The translations under genes and the position numbers were made by a program. Positions 1 to 8,320 of a stretch of 58,020 bases of DNA are shown piece by piece. Location of the stretch: contig CACXGE010000070.1 of NCBI GenBank assembly GCA_902767135.1, positions 1 through 58,020 of the forward strand, given 5' to 3'. The stretch's first letter is position 1, and each line of letters starts with the position of its first letter. The notes beneath the pieces are model-generated. The model ran no database searches. It had not been told where the DNA came from and worked only from the letters and a program-made list of their open reading frames with translations. This stretch comes from an uncultured Lachnospiraceae bacterium (GTDB lineage Bacteria > Bacillota > Clostridia > Lachnospirales > Lachnospiraceae).

Positions 1-68
1 ATCCCTGTTACCTTTGTTCTTATCAAACTCTAGTATACAGGTAAATCCACGTTGCTACAAATGTGGGG

Positions 69-944
69 TCACTTCATATTATCTATCCTTTTTTCCATTG
101 TTTCATAATCTCTTTTAGGATTCTTTTCCTTTGACATGGAAATCAGTACCTTAGCCAATTCTTTATAAATCACTGCCGTCTGTGGTTCTAACACCTTTAA
201 GTGCTTTTCCACGGTTTCCACGTCATTGCGCTCTATTGGTCCGGTTAGCGCTTCCACCGCTCCAAACCTGAATCCACTTTTGATATTTTCCGTCACTATG
301 GTTTCCAGACTTTCGTATGCCTGTTTTCTTGTAAAACCACATTGACCTAAAGTGTCAACGGCGGTTTGCAACAAAGCTAACATATGATTGCTGACCATAC
401 TCATGGCCCCATGATATTTTGCCTTGTCCTCTTTTTTTAACAGACAAACCCCATGTCCCAGACTTTCAAAGAAAGTTTTCATTGTTTCCACAGCTTTTTC
501 ATTACCTTCCATGGTAAAATTTACTTTGTGAAATTGTTTATAAGCGGAAAATTTATTGCTGAATGCATAAATCGGATGGAGGGAGCATGCGATTGCCCCG
601 AAATGTTCAATTGATACAAAAACATCAGATGATAATGAGCCGCTAAAATGACAAATTAATTTTTGGTTTAAATCAATTTTCGATTCTGCTGCCAGTTGCC
701 TCATGCAATCCCATACCTTTGCAATCTCACCATCCGGTGTGGTCACAAACAGAGTATCGCTGAGCGCTACCAAATCCTCTAATTTTTCAAAATAATCGGT
801 GCCGACAAACTCCGCAGTTTCCTTTGCAGTTTCTACATTTTTACTGTAAAATCCTACAATCTCTGCCATAGCATCCTTACGTTGTCTCAGATACATACCC
901 AAGGTAGTCCCCACCTTGCCAGCTCCTATGATTCCTATTTTCAC
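69..944 (-). CDS. Rossmann-fold oxidoreductase with DUF2520 C-terminal domain
   Basis: The N-terminus has a dinucleotide-binding fold: the glycine-rich GIIGAGKVGTTLG loop sits at residues 3-15 and the rest of the first ~130 residues follow the F420/NADP-oxidoreductase-like pattern. The second half (about residues 135-270) is mostly helical and matches the DUF2520 family by its HPIYAF segment and the YHGAMSMVSNH stretch. Family members are 280-300 aa, so 291 aa is full length. The substrate is unknown; relatives are annotated only as predicted oxidoreductases. It is the last gene before the left edge on this strand and is separated from the next upstream gene by a 354-bp intergenic region with repeats, so it is probably transcribed alone or with genes outside the window. 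Confidence 0.8.
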   Translation of the reverse strand: MKIGIIGAGKVGTTLGMYLRQRKDAMAEIVGFYSKNVETAKETAEFVGTDYFEKLEDLVALSDTLFVTTPDGEIAKVWDCMRQLAAESKIDLNQKLICHFSGSLSSDVFVSIEHFGAIACSLHPIYAFSNKFSAYKQFHKVNFTMEGNEKAVETMKTFFESLGHGVCLLKKEDKAKYHGAMSMVSNHMLALLQTAVDTLGQCGFTRKQAYESLETIVTENIKSGFRFGAVEALTGPIERNDVETVEKHLKVLEPQTAVIYKELAKVLISMSKEKNPKRDYETMEKRIDNMK

Positions 945-1092
945 GCTATCACCTCCAAGCTTTTTTCTATTATTTACCTTTCAGTAACAGCTCCTTTTCT
1001 GATGCAGTTCCTTCCGAATACCACTCAATCAGATACTATATCATATGGGGTTTCATATTGCAAGGTGTATGATGAAATTTGAATCTACTGTT

Positions 1093-1226
1093 GTAACAGT
1101 TCAGGCAGGTCTGCGCATTTACTGCGCTGACCGTGTGAAAATGTGCATTTAACAAAAATCGGGCATTTTTGCATGCGTAAGCATTGCCCGATTTCGTAAC
1201 AGTTTAGCCTATGGCTGAACTGTTAC
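1093..1226 (+). repeat. Three-hairpin intergenic repeat, copy R1
   Basis: The segment holds three consecutive inverted repeats: hairpin A at 1108-1117/1123-1132 with loop TTTAC, hairpin B at 1156-1165/1185-1194 whose loop contains GCATGCGTAAGC, and hairpin C at 1196-1209/1213-1226. The same A-B-C order with the same loops appears at 51420-51550 and, reversed, at 18780-18900. Stem sequences differ between copies but remain paired. This copy fills most of the gap between the CPBP protease gene and the DUF2520 gene. No coding capacity is seen. Confidence 0.85.
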
Positions 1227-1234
1227 CTACTGTT

Positions 1235-1287
1235 GGGGCGTACCAAGGTACCCGGTTCACTGGCTCGCCTACCAGCAGGCAAGCCCC
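1235..1287 (-). other. Compact multi-stem structured element of unknown class
   Basis: GGGGC at 1235-1239 pairs with GCCCC at 1083 plus 200, that is 1283-1287. Inside lie three small inverted repeats: GTACC/GGTAC (1240-1251), CCGG/CTGG (52-63 of the 1200s, imperfect) and GCCT/AGGC (1267-1280). The arrangement resembles a four-way junction. It follows the CPBP gene stop at 1299 on the minus strand and could act in transcript termination or be part of the neighbouring repeat. The strand is a guess. Confidence 0.4.
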
Positions 1288-1298
1288 CGTGATACATT

Positions 1299-1961
1299 TT
1301 ATTTCATCATAAGCAACCCTATGGTTGCAAGTAAATTATTTAGAATATGAAGTACCATTGGTATTGTGGCGTTTTCCGTTTTGTAAACTACAAAACCATA
1401 CACAAGTCCGGTGGTTAAAATCGATAAATTAGAAAGCAGTTCCGGCAAAGTCAACATGTGCATATGCAAAAGCATAAATGCTAACGAAGATAGCACTACG
1501 CATAAGCATGCAGGAATTTTTTTACCACATACTTGAACTGCAAATACTCGAAACACAAATTCCTCTGTGAATGGACCAAGTATTCCAAACACCAAAAGAA
1601 GTACGAAACCCGGCAATAGCTTCACTATGTCTGCCTGGGACTCACCTACCATTGAACAATAATCCGGGCAAATCAAAATACTAGGAATTAATGCCACATT
1701 CTGTAGAATAATATCTGCCAAAAAAGCGCCCACAAGCCATAAACAGCATTTGAGTGGCTTTAATTTCCACTCATTTAATCCCCTCTTAATTTCCTTTTGA
1801 AAGATAAATATTCCAAAAATTCCAAGAAATATATAAGCAATAGTTTCAGCAATAGCAATAACAGAACCTCTGAGTGATAAGATTTTAGTCAAAACAATAA
1901 AAATAAGTATGTAAATACCTAAATAAACACCTATTTCACTTCGTCTTTTTTTCATTTCCAT
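1299..1961 (-). CDS. CPBP family intramembrane metalloprotease
   Basis: A polytopic membrane protein with about six to seven hydrophobic helices. The CPBP (CAAX protease/bacteriocin-processing, Abi) signature is visible: EEFVFR in the C-terminal half, followed by the LLHMHM histidine segment and the HILNNLLATIG motif. These supply the glutamates and histidines of the putative metal site. The longest frame begins at 1994, but AAAGGAG about ten bases before the ATG at 1961 favours that start (220 aa). The XRE regulator gene lies 32-65 bp upstream on the same strand, so the two are probably co-transcribed. Family members process prenylated or secreted peptides or provide bacteriocin self-immunity; which applies here is unknown. 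Confidence 0.8.
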   Translation of the reverse strand: MEMKKRRSEIGVYLGIYILIFIVLTKILSLRGSVIAIAETIAYIFLGIFGIFIFQKEIKRGLNEWKLKPLKCCLWLVGAFLADIILQNVALIPSILICPDYCSMVGESQADIVKLLPGFVLLLVFGILGPFTEEFVFRVFAVQVCGKKIPACLCVVLSSLAFMLLHMHMLTLPELLSNLSILTTGLVYGFVVYKTENATIPMVLHILNNLLATIGLLMMK

Positions 1962-2025
1962 TTGTAAATAATCTCCTTTTTCAAATTGATTCATTACAAA
2001 TGCGCAACAATAATAATTGTAAACC

Positions 2026-2400
2026 TCAAATCTGACAAAAAACCAAAAGAAAAAGACAAATTATTACAACACATCCCACCACACCAAACAAAGCATAAAG
2101 TCTGCGTTCCTTCTTCCGACGAGCCTCAAGAGAAATCCATATCGTCTCCTGAATTGCCAGATTTGCTTCTTTTGTGGATGTGGTCTCTGTGCCTTCTTTG
2201 CTATGCATCAATTCTATAAGACTTACGCCAAGTTCCTTAGCAAGTGGCTCTAAAGTTTCAATATCAGGAAAACCATGTCCATTTTCCCACCTGCTAATGG
2301 CCTTGTCCGTCACCATAAGTTTTTCGGCCAGTTCTTTTTGAGTCAAATTGTTATCTTTGCGTTTTTTTGAAATAAACGCTCCAAATTGTTGTGCATCCAT
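2026..2400 (-). CDS. XRE family transcriptional regulator with C-terminal membrane helix
   Basis: Residues 6-62 form a Cro/C1-type helix-turn-helix with LTQKELAEKLMVTDKAISRW and the downstream PDIETLEPLAKELGVSL extension typical of this class. A basic linker (RRKKERR) precedes a single hydrophobic segment at about residues 101-121, so the repressor is probably membrane tethered. AGGAGGG stands six bases before the ATG. The next gene on the strand encodes a CPBP protease. A membrane-anchored regulator beside a membrane protease suggests a small envelope-stress or immunity switch, but that link is inferred from position only. Confidence 0.85.
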   Translation of the reverse strand: MDAQQFGAFISKKRKDNNLTQKELAEKLMVTDKAISRWENGHGFPDIETLEPLAKELGVSLIELMHSKEGTETTSTKEANLAIQETIWISLEARRKKERRLYALFGVVGCVVIICLFLLVFCQI

Positions 2401-2519
2401 ATATACCCTCCTGCAGTTGAGTCATCTACTTCATTATCTAAATTCTGTTGCAAAAGTCAATCTACGATTCATAGACCCCTGTATTTATAAGGCTTTGGAA
2501 GGGATGGTTCCCTCACAAC

Positions 2520-2651
2520 TCACAAAACCATAATGAATGTTCCAACTCCAATCAAGATACATCCAATAAGAGACTTGGCAGTGAACTCCTCATGCAAAAA
2601 TACAAATGCCAATTTTGAATATATTATATCAAAAAAAGCAGTTGATTGCAT
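2520..2651 (-). pseudogene. C-terminal remnant of an EamA/DMT-family transporter
   Basis: A 43-codon open frame encodes a hydrophobic peptide with FFDIIYSKLAFVFLHEEFT followed by AKSLIGCILIGVGTFIMVL. This is the pattern of the last helix pair of EamA transporters, where a charged residue between the helices and a terminal IGxxLIGxGxxL helix are usual. The intact family is about 130-300 aa, so only the tail remains, and no ribosome binding site or upstream part is present. It lies between the trk-operon small gene and the XRE regulator and looks like decay debris. Confidence 0.6.
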
Positions 2652-2664
2652 TTATCTTTTATTC

Positions 2665-2895
2665 TTACTCTTCAAATTCCACCGTCACATTATACCCGCT
2701 GCTCAGCGTCTCCACCTCTGTAACCACACCCTCAAATACCGTAAGTCTCTCGCTAAATTTATAGTTTGCAGACATTGCCACCGCTGGTTTTATGGTGTAG
2801 TAATATGAGGTAGGTAACACTCCTTCTGTCACCTCTACTTTATCTCCGGGTTTTACCAAACCTTCTCTTTCCATTTTAAAAACCATGGAACGCAT
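2665..2895 (-). CDS. Small conserved-type protein of unknown function, last gene of the trk operon
   Basis: A 76-aa soluble, beta-rich protein with no recognised motif. It begins with an amphipathic [18 protein letters not shown] segment and continues with alternating hydrophobic residues that suggest a small barrel. AGAAGG six bases before the ATG at 2895 favours this start over the one at 2901. It starts 27 bp after trkH stops and is on the same strand, so it is probably translated from the trk transcript. A role linked to potassium uptake is possible from context only. Confidence 0.6.
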   Translation of the reverse strand: MRSMVFKMEREGLVKPGDKVEVTEGVLPTSYYYTIKPAVAMSANYKFSERLTVFEGVVTEVETLSSGYNVTVEFEE

Positions 2896-2921
2896 ACTCA
2901 TCCTTCTTTCTTCATTTTAAA

Positions 2922-4358
2922 TTACTTTTTCCAGGTAGATGGTGTAAACAGAATCAATACGGGAAACAGTTCCAATCGTCCTGCTAACATATCCAGAATA
3001 CAAACACATTTGGTAAGAATATTAAATTTTCCAAAGTTCTGGGTGGGCCCTACCGCCTCCAATCCCGGACCTGTATTGTTGATCATTGCAGCTATTGCCG
3101 TAAAATTCGTAGTAAAATCATAGTTTTCCATACTGATAATCAGCATGGAGCAAAAAAACAAAACAATATATGCCACCATAAACACATTAACAGCCCGAAC
3201 TACTTCATGATTCAGAATCCGGCCATCAATTTTTATTTTCTTAACACTTCTTGAATGCACACTAGTCTCTAATTCTTTTTTTAATGTTTTTAACAGTACA
3301 GTAATTCGAAATACTTTAATTCCACCACCGGTACTTCCAGCACAAGCTCCAATCATCATTACAGTAACCAAAACGGTTTTCGAAAAGCCATGCCAAACAT
3401 TATAGTCTGCTGTAGAAAATCCGGTACTACTCATAATAGATGCCACTTGGAATGCTGCATGCCTAAGAGCCACAAAAAATTCACCATACATATCTTTAAT
3501 ATTGAAGGTAATCGCTAAGATAGCTGCAAATAATATCCCAAGATAAGCTTTTAACTCTGTGGATTTAAATACATCCCAAAACTTTTTACATATAATCATG
3601 TAATATACACTAAAATTCACACCAAACAGAATCATGAAAATGGTAACAATATTCTGTATTCCAGGAGAGTAACTGGTGATACTATCATTTTTAATCCCAA
3701 AACCTCCTGTTCCTGCTGTAGAAAAAGCTGTATTTACCGCATCAAATACCGGCATCTTCCACAGAATCAGCAAAACCATTTCAATCACTGTCAATGTGAT
3801 ATACATGCCATATAACAAAAGTGCTGTCTGCTTCATTTTTGGCACAAGTTTACTTACCGATGGTCCCGTACTCTCTGCTCTCATAAGATGAATATTACTT
3901 CCACCGGACAGTGGAATCACTGCCATAATAAACACCAATACGCCCATGCCACCTATCCAATGGGTAAAACTTCTCCATAACAGTACACTTTTTTCCAAAC
4001 ATTCTACATCAGATAAAATGGTAGCACCTGTGGTAGTAAAGCCGGAAACACTTTCAAATAAAGCATCGATTACACTTGGAATACTACCTGTAAGTAAAAA
4101 AGGAATTGCTCCAAAGACACTTAAAACCAACCAACTGACACTGACTGTTACAAAACCTTCCCTTGCATACATGGTGGTCCTCTTTGGTTTCTTCACTACC
4201 AACAATCCTCCACCTAGCAATCCCAATCCTATGGATATCAAAAAAGAAAAAAAAGAGTTTTCTCCACACACCAACGCAACCAGCGCAGGAAACAACATAA
4301 ACACAGACTCAAACACAATGAGCCAGCCTATAATATAGCGAATCATTTTATAATTCAT
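2922..4358 (-). CDS. trkH: Trk/Ktr-type potassium uptake channel subunit TrkH
   Basis: A 478-aa integral membrane protein of the TrkH/TrkG/KtrB superfamily. Four pore loops carrying selectivity-filter glycines can be read: SVSGFTTTGAT, STAGTGGFG, SSTGFSTADY and NNTGPGLEAVG. The TGGGIKVFR segment after the third pore repeat is also typical. It imports K+ (with Na+ or H+ in characterised members) across the cytoplasmic membrane and is gated by the TrkA ring. It begins 8 bp after the trkA stop, so the two are co-translated from one transcript. Length is normal for the family. Confidence 0.93.
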   Translation of the reverse strand: MNYKMIRYIIGWLIVFESVFMLFPALVALVCGENSFFSFLISIGLGLLGGGLLVVKKPKRTTMYAREGFVTVSVSWLVLSVFGAIPFLLTGSIPSVIDALFESVSGFTTTGATILSDVECLEKSVLLWRSFTHWIGGMGVLVFIMAVIPLSGGSNIHLMRAESTGPSVSKLVPKMKQTALLLYGMYITLTVIEMVLLILWKMPVFDAVNTAFSTAGTGGFGIKNDSITSYSPGIQNIVTIFMILFGVNFSVYYMIICKKFWDVFKSTELKAYLGILFAAILAITFNIKDMYGEFFVALRHAAFQVASIMSSTGFSTADYNVWHGFSKTVLVTVMMIGACAGSTGGGIKVFRITVLLKTLKKELETSVHSRSVKKIKIDGRILNHEVVRAVNVFMVAYIVLFFCSMLIISMENYDFTTNFTAIAAMINNTGPGLEAVGPTQNFGKFNILTKCVCILDMLAGRLELFPVLILFTPSTWKK

Positions 4359-4366
4359 ACTGTCCC

Positions 4367-5725
4367 CTACTTTCTCACAATGTCATCAATCGAATTCAAG
4401 CCAGTCCTTGTAGTCACAATAATCACAGAATCCCCCAGCTTAATTTCATCACTACCTCTTGGAATGATTACCTTGCCATTCCTATAGATACATGCCACCT
4501 GGATATTTTCTTTGATTTTAAGTTTTTCCAATGAAACACCTACCACCTCCGAATGTTTTCGTATAATAAATTCCAAGGCCTCAGCTTTATTCTCGATAAT
4601 ACGGTACAAGGTTTCCACATTACTTCCCATTGAATTTTTCATACCACGAACAAAACGAATAATATATTCCGCAGTAATATTTTTAGGATAGATAATGGTA
4701 TCTAAGTCAAGTTCATTGATCACATCATGAAATCCAATTCTATTAATCTTCGTAATTACCTTAGCATTCTTGCCTTTTCTTGCCATCATAGAAAGCAGAA
4801 TATTTTCCTCATCCAAATTTGTCAAGGCTACAAAGGAGGACGCTCTATGAATACCTTCTTCCATGAGCATTCCTTCATCCGAGGCATCTCCACATACCAC
4901 CTCAGCCTTTGGAAGCTCTGTACATAAGGTTTCACATCGTTCCATATTTCTGTCAATCAGCTTCACCTTAATGCCCATTTTGATTAACTCCTTAGCTAGA
5001 TAATAAGCAATACTTCCTCCTCCTACAATCATAGTATCCTTTACCTGATTGGTTACGACATTAATTTTCTTAAAAAATATGCTTGCATTTACAGGCTCAG
5101 CTATAATGGATACAACATCCTTTTCCTTTAAAATAAAATCTCCTCTTGGAATAAAGACCTCATCTCCACGTTCCACAGCACAGATAAGCACATCGCAGTG
5201 AAGGCGTTGCGAAATTTCCATAATTCGCATTTCATCCAAATCACTTCCTACAGGAATCTTAAATTTCAACAATTCAATTCTCCCCTTAGCGAAGCGATCT
5301 ACCTTTATGGCGGAGGGAAAGCTTAAAATTCTTGCAATTTCTCTTGCAGCTGTCCTCTCTGGATTTATCACCATGGCGAGACCAAGTTCTTCTTTGATAT
5401 ATCTGATTTCATCACTGTATTCAGGATTACGTACTCTAGCTATCGTCTGACAGTTACCTGCCTTCTTCGCTAAAAGACAACACAACAAATTCAACTCATC
5501 AGAACCCGTTACTGCAATGAACAAGTCTGCTGCTTCTATTCCTGCTTCTTTTAATGTCGCCATACTGGCACAATTGCCTACAATCCCCATCACATCATTC
5601 GTACCAACCATCTCATCCACGATTTTGCCGCGCAAATCTACCACGGTAATGTCGTTTCCCTCTTTGGTAAGCTGCTCAGTTAAAGCTTGACCAACCTTTC
5701 CCAAGCCTGCAATCATTATTTCCAT
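4367..5725 (-). CDS. trkA: Trk potassium uptake regulatory subunit TrkA
   Basis: A 452-aa cytoplasmic protein with two tandem RCK modules. The first Rossmann domain starts with MIAGLGKVGQALTEQL and the second, near residue 230, with MIVGGGSIAYYLAKEL; each is followed by a TrkA-C domain (the second around residues 370-452, ending in the usual GDSVIIVTT strand). Binding of NAD(H) or adenine nucleotides to the ring opens the TrkH pore in the characterised system. AAAGGAG nine bases before the ATG supports the start. It lies between a 123-aa gene of unknown function and trkH in one compact operon. Confidence 0.93.
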   Translation of the reverse strand: MEIMIAGLGKVGQALTEQLTKEGNDITVVDLRGKIVDEMVGTNDVMGIVGNCASMATLKEAGIEAADLFIAVTGSDELNLLCCLLAKKAGNCQTIARVRNPEYSDEIRYIKEELGLAMVINPERTAAREIARILSFPSAIKVDRFAKGRIELLKFKIPVGSDLDEMRIMEISQRLHCDVLICAVERGDEVFIPRGDFILKEKDVVSIIAEPVNASIFFKKINVVTNQVKDTMIVGGGSIAYYLAKELIKMGIKVKLIDRNMERCETLCTELPKAEVVCGDASDEGMLMEEGIHRASSFVALTNLDEENILLSMMARKGKNAKVITKINRIGFHDVINELDLDTIIYPKNITAEYIIRFVRGMKNSMGSNVETLYRIIENKAEALEFIIRKHSEVVGVSLEKLKIKENIQVACIYRNGKVIIPRGSDEIKLGDSVIIVTTRTGLNSIDDIVRK

Positions 5726-5739
5726 ATTAATAATCTCCT

Positions 5740-6111
5740 TTAGAACTTTCCCGGATAATCCGAACCCGTTTCCTCTCTCATCCAGTTCAAATATTTGGTG
5801 GGTTCTTTTTCCATTTTTAACATTGTGTCAAATGCCAATAAAATCATTTTATGCTGATTACATCGCATATCCATTTTCCCCTGGTCCATTTCCACCTTAA
5901 AATGATCCATCTGCCAAATCATAATATCAATTACCGTACATCCATCTATACTGTAAGCACAGGAAAATTTTTCATGATCTAAAAAATACATAAATTCCTC
6001 GTAAATTTTCTCTGACTGCTGCACTCTCTCCCAAAAATCTGCCAAAAACTCCTCTGTTTCCCCCGCATAATGACATAATGTCCGGGCCCATAGATATGCT
6101 CGCTTGCTCAT
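5740..6111 (-). CDS. Hypothetical protein at the head of the trk operon
   Basis: A 123-aa, mostly helical soluble protein, rich in aromatic and methionine residues, with no domain I recognise. GGAGG lies six bases before the ATG and the gene ends 14 bp before trkA starts, so it is certainly part of the trk transcript. It contains YSIDGCTVIDIMIWQMDHFK in the middle and a conserved-looking MREETGSDYPGKF tail. A modulatory or unrelated role cannot be separated from the sequence. Confidence 0.7.
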   Translation of the reverse strand: MSKRAYLWARTLCHYAGETEEFLADFWERVQQSEKIYEEFMYFLDHEKFSCAYSIDGCTVIDIMIWQMDHFKVEMDQGKMDMRCNQHKMILLAFDTMLKMEKEPTKYLNWMREETGSDYPGKF

Positions 6112-6343
6112 ATTATTCCTCCTAAATCACTTCTCTTATCGCTATGTATCCACACTTTCCTTCCAGTCCTTCTCATTTACATAACTGTCCAGAACAACGA
6201 AACAGTCACAAACTTACTACTATTTTTACACTATATCACTACCACAGTGGGTTTGGCAAGCCACAGTTACACCCTATCCCCCCTTTTTGGTAGCTATACA
6301 GTAACCTATTTTTTTATCTTACACGAATTTTTTGAAAAAGTAT
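6112..6343. other. Divergent intergenic region between the trk operon and aroF
   Basis: About 310 bp separate the two divergent starts. The aroF-proximal half holds a clear promoter (listed separately). On the trk side no hexamer pair of good quality was found. A near-palindrome around CCACAGTGGG...CCACAG (6241-6265) is the only other structure noticed; it is too weak to name. Confidence 0.3.
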
Positions 6344-6372
6344 TCGACAATCTTTACATTGTGTATTATAAT
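6344..6372 (+). promoter_or_regulatory. SigmaA-type promoter of the DAHP synthase gene
   Basis: TCGACA (6344-6349) and a perfect TATAAT (6367-6372) are separated by 17 bp. The start codon follows about 50 bp downstream. No T-box or tryptophan attenuator structure is visible in the short leader. Confidence 0.65.
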
Positions 6373-6424
6373 AAAGTTGTTTTGAAAAAATTTTTTAAAA
6401 AGTTATCATAAGAGGAGAATGAAA

Positions 6425-7453
6425 ATGAGTTTTGAATTCATAAAACAGTTACCTACTCCTGCCGAAATTCGTCAGGAATATGCATTGAGCGACAAAATGG
6501 TTGCTTTAAAAGAAGAAAGAGATGCCCAGATTCATAAGGTTATCACTGGAGAATCTGATAAATTCTTAGTAATCATCGGACCGTGTTCTGCTGACCATGA
6601 AGACTCTGTATGCGACTATACAAACCGTTTAGCTAAGGTTCAGGAAAAAGTTAAGGATAAATTGATCATCATTCCTAGAATTTATACAAACAAACCACGT
6701 ACTACCGGTGAAGGATATAAAGGAATTGTTCATCAGCCAGATCCAGAAAAGGACACAGACCTTTTAGGCGGACTGATTGCCATGCGTAAAATGCACATCC
6801 GTGCCATAGAAGAATCCGGACTTACCTGTGCAGATGAAATGTTATACCCTGAAAACTACCGTTATTTATCAGATATCCTTTCTTACGTTGCTATCGGTGC
6901 ACGTTCTGTTGAGGACCAGCAGCACCGTTTAACTGTAAGTGGTATGGATGTACCTGCCGGCATGAAGAACCCTACTGGTGGAGACCTTTCTGTTATGATG
7001 AACTCTGTAGTCGCTGCCCAGGCCTCACATCAGTTCATCTATCGTGGATGGGATGTAAAAACATCAGGAAATCCACTTGCCCATACCATTCTTCGTGGTG
7101 CCGTTGACAGACATGGTTGCTGTCATCCAAACTATCATTATGAAGATTTGATTCAGTTAGTAGAAATGTACGAAAAACGTGATTTGAAGAACCCTGCTTG
7201 TATCGTGGATGCTAACCATTCTAATTCAAATAAGAAGTTCTTTGAACAGATTCGTATCACCAAAGAAGTGCTTCACAGCCGTAAGCATGATTCTGCTGTG
7301 GAAAGACTGGTAAAAGGTGTAATGATTGAAAGCTATATTGAAGAAGGAAATCAGAAAATTTGTGACCATGTTTACGGTAAATCCATTACAGACCCATGTC
7401 TTGGATGGGAAGATTCCGAACACTTGATTTATACTATAGCAGATTTAGTGTAG
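6425..7453 (+). CDS. aroF: 3-deoxy-7-phosphoheptulonate synthase (DAHP synthase, AroG/AroF type)
   Basis: Catalyses condensation of phosphoenolpyruvate with erythrose 4-phosphate, the first step of the shikimate pathway. Type I-alpha (AroFGH) hallmarks are present: IGPCSADHED near residue 50, the PRIYTNKPRTTGEGYKG substrate loop, GARSVEDQQHR, PAGMKNPTGG and the metal-binding VDANHSNSNK segment. Length (342 aa) matches the family. AGGAG is seven bases before the ATG at 6425; the ATG at 6419 would be too close to it. It is a monocistronic plus-strand gene, with its own promoter and a strong terminator. A long N-terminal extension as in feedback-sensitive chorismate-mutase fusions is absent. Confidence 0.93.
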   Translation: MSFEFIKQLPTPAEIRQEYALSDKMVALKEERDAQIHKVITGESDKFLVIIGPCSADHEDSVCDYTNRLAKVQEKVKDKLIIIPRIYTNKPRTTGEGYKGIVHQPDPEKDTDLLGGLIAMRKMHIRAIEESGLTCADEMLYPENYRYLSDILSYVAIGARSVEDQQHRLTVSGMDVPAGMKNPTGGDLSVMMNSVVAAQASHQFIYRGWDVKTSGNPLAHTILRGAVDRHGCCHPNYHYEDLIQLVEMYEKRDLKNPACIVDANHSNSNKKFFEQIRITKEVLHSRKHDSAVERLVKGVMIESYIEEGNQKICDHVYGKSITDPCLGWEDSEHLIYTIADLV

Positions 7454-7483
7454 TTTGCACTGTACTGTAACTTTTCATAAAAA

Positions 7484-7515
7484 AACATCTTAGGTTTTCC
7501 CTAAGATGTTTTTTT
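7484..7515. terminator. Bidirectional intrinsic terminator between aroF and the xerD-like gene
   Basis: An 11-bp perfect stem (AACATCTTAGG at 7484-7494 with its complement at 7500-7510) has a 5-nt loop, with A and T runs on the two flanks. It serves the converging aroF (+) and xerD-like (-) genes. Confidence 0.9.
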
Positions 7516-7531
7516 GACTTCCCTGTTTGGT

Positions 7532-8320
7532 TTACTGCAGGGAAAGATACCCTAAACTCCCTTGATTCACTACATAGGAATGATGAATTAAATCTGGGGT
7601 CAATTCTACTTTTAAATGCAGCTTTGTTTCATAACTCTTTAACATTTTCCAAATGCCCTGTCGGGTTAATTTTCCTCCATTTTGATTGGAAAATAAATAC
7701 TCACTGACTTCCTTTTCTTTTTCTGACTGACATTTTTGGTATTCTACAATGTATTCCTGCAATGCTTGAATGGTTTCGTTATGAATGGGTAAAACTTTTT
7801 CTTTTACGTCTCTACACACAATATAACCCATAGTAAGATTCACATCCTCTGTTTTTAATCCGCTCAACTCACTGACCCGAATTCCCGTATCATACATTAA
7901 TCTTAAGATTGCCTCATCCCGCATCGCTTTTAATTGCTGGGAGTGAATTTGTTCAAACAACCAATCCATTTCCTGTTTTCTTAGATATTGACTCGGCTTT
8001 CGCTCTACTTTCGGAGCCCTTAACTCCTCCGAAACATCTTTGTTTATCCCACCAGTATGAACTAAGAATTGGTAGAAAGACTTTATGGATGCAATGTTGC
8101 GGCTAATTGTTGATGGTGCCAATTTTTGTTTCTCCAGGTACAATAGGTAGGAATTCAAGTTTGTAATGGTCACCATATCCAGTTTCTCTATATTTTGCTG
8201 TTGAAAAAATTTTTTTAACTTTATCAAATCTCTTTCATAAGACAAAATTGTATTTTCTGCTGTTTTCTTTTCCTGTTTCATATATGTCATAAACTGCTGT
8301 ATATGTATATCAAAATCCAT
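7532..8320 (-). CDS. XerD-like tyrosine recombinase lacking its C-terminal catalytic residues (probable pseudogene)
   Basis: The N-terminal SAM-like DNA-binding domain (residues 1-90) and the first half of the catalytic domain are well formed, including the first catalytic arginine in YDTGIRVSELSGL and a plausible lysine in VKEKVLPI. Then the sequence degenerates. Where XerD has HTLRHSF, this protein has DLIHHSY, so the HxxR residues are lost, and it ends about 15 residues later without the H/W box or the nucleophilic tyrosine. It is 262 aa against about 295 in XerD. The order xerD-spoIIM-nudF matches the Bacillus locus, so this is probably the ancestral xerD position. It is either non-catalytic or dead; a functional XerD must lie elsewhere. 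Confidence 0.75.
   Translation of the reverse strand: MDFDIHIQQFMTYMKQEKKTAENTILSYERDLIKLKKFFQQQNIEKLDMVTITNLNSYLLYLEKQKLAPSTISRNIASIKSFYQFLVHTGGINKDVSEELRAPKVERKPSQYLRKQEMDWLFEQIHSQQLKAMRDEAILRLMYDTGIRVSELSGLKTEDVNLTMGYIVCRDVKEKVLPIHNETIQALQEYIVEYQKCQSEKEKEVSEYLFSNQNGGKLTRQGIWKMLKSYETKLHLKVELTPDLIHHSYVVNQGSLGYLSLQ

Noticed and set aside
1235..1287. tRNA-like gene
   Set aside because: Several stems are present, but there is no D-arm, T-loop TTCGA or 7-bp acceptor stem and the length is too short.
6241..6265. Operator-like near-palindrome CCACAGTGGG...CCACAG before the trk operon
   Set aside because: The arms do not match well and no promoter could be placed beside it.
7532..8320. Integrase of a mobile element
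   Set aside because: The neighbours match the chromosomal xerD-spoIIM-nudF order, there are no other phage or conjugation genes, and the catalytic end is missing.
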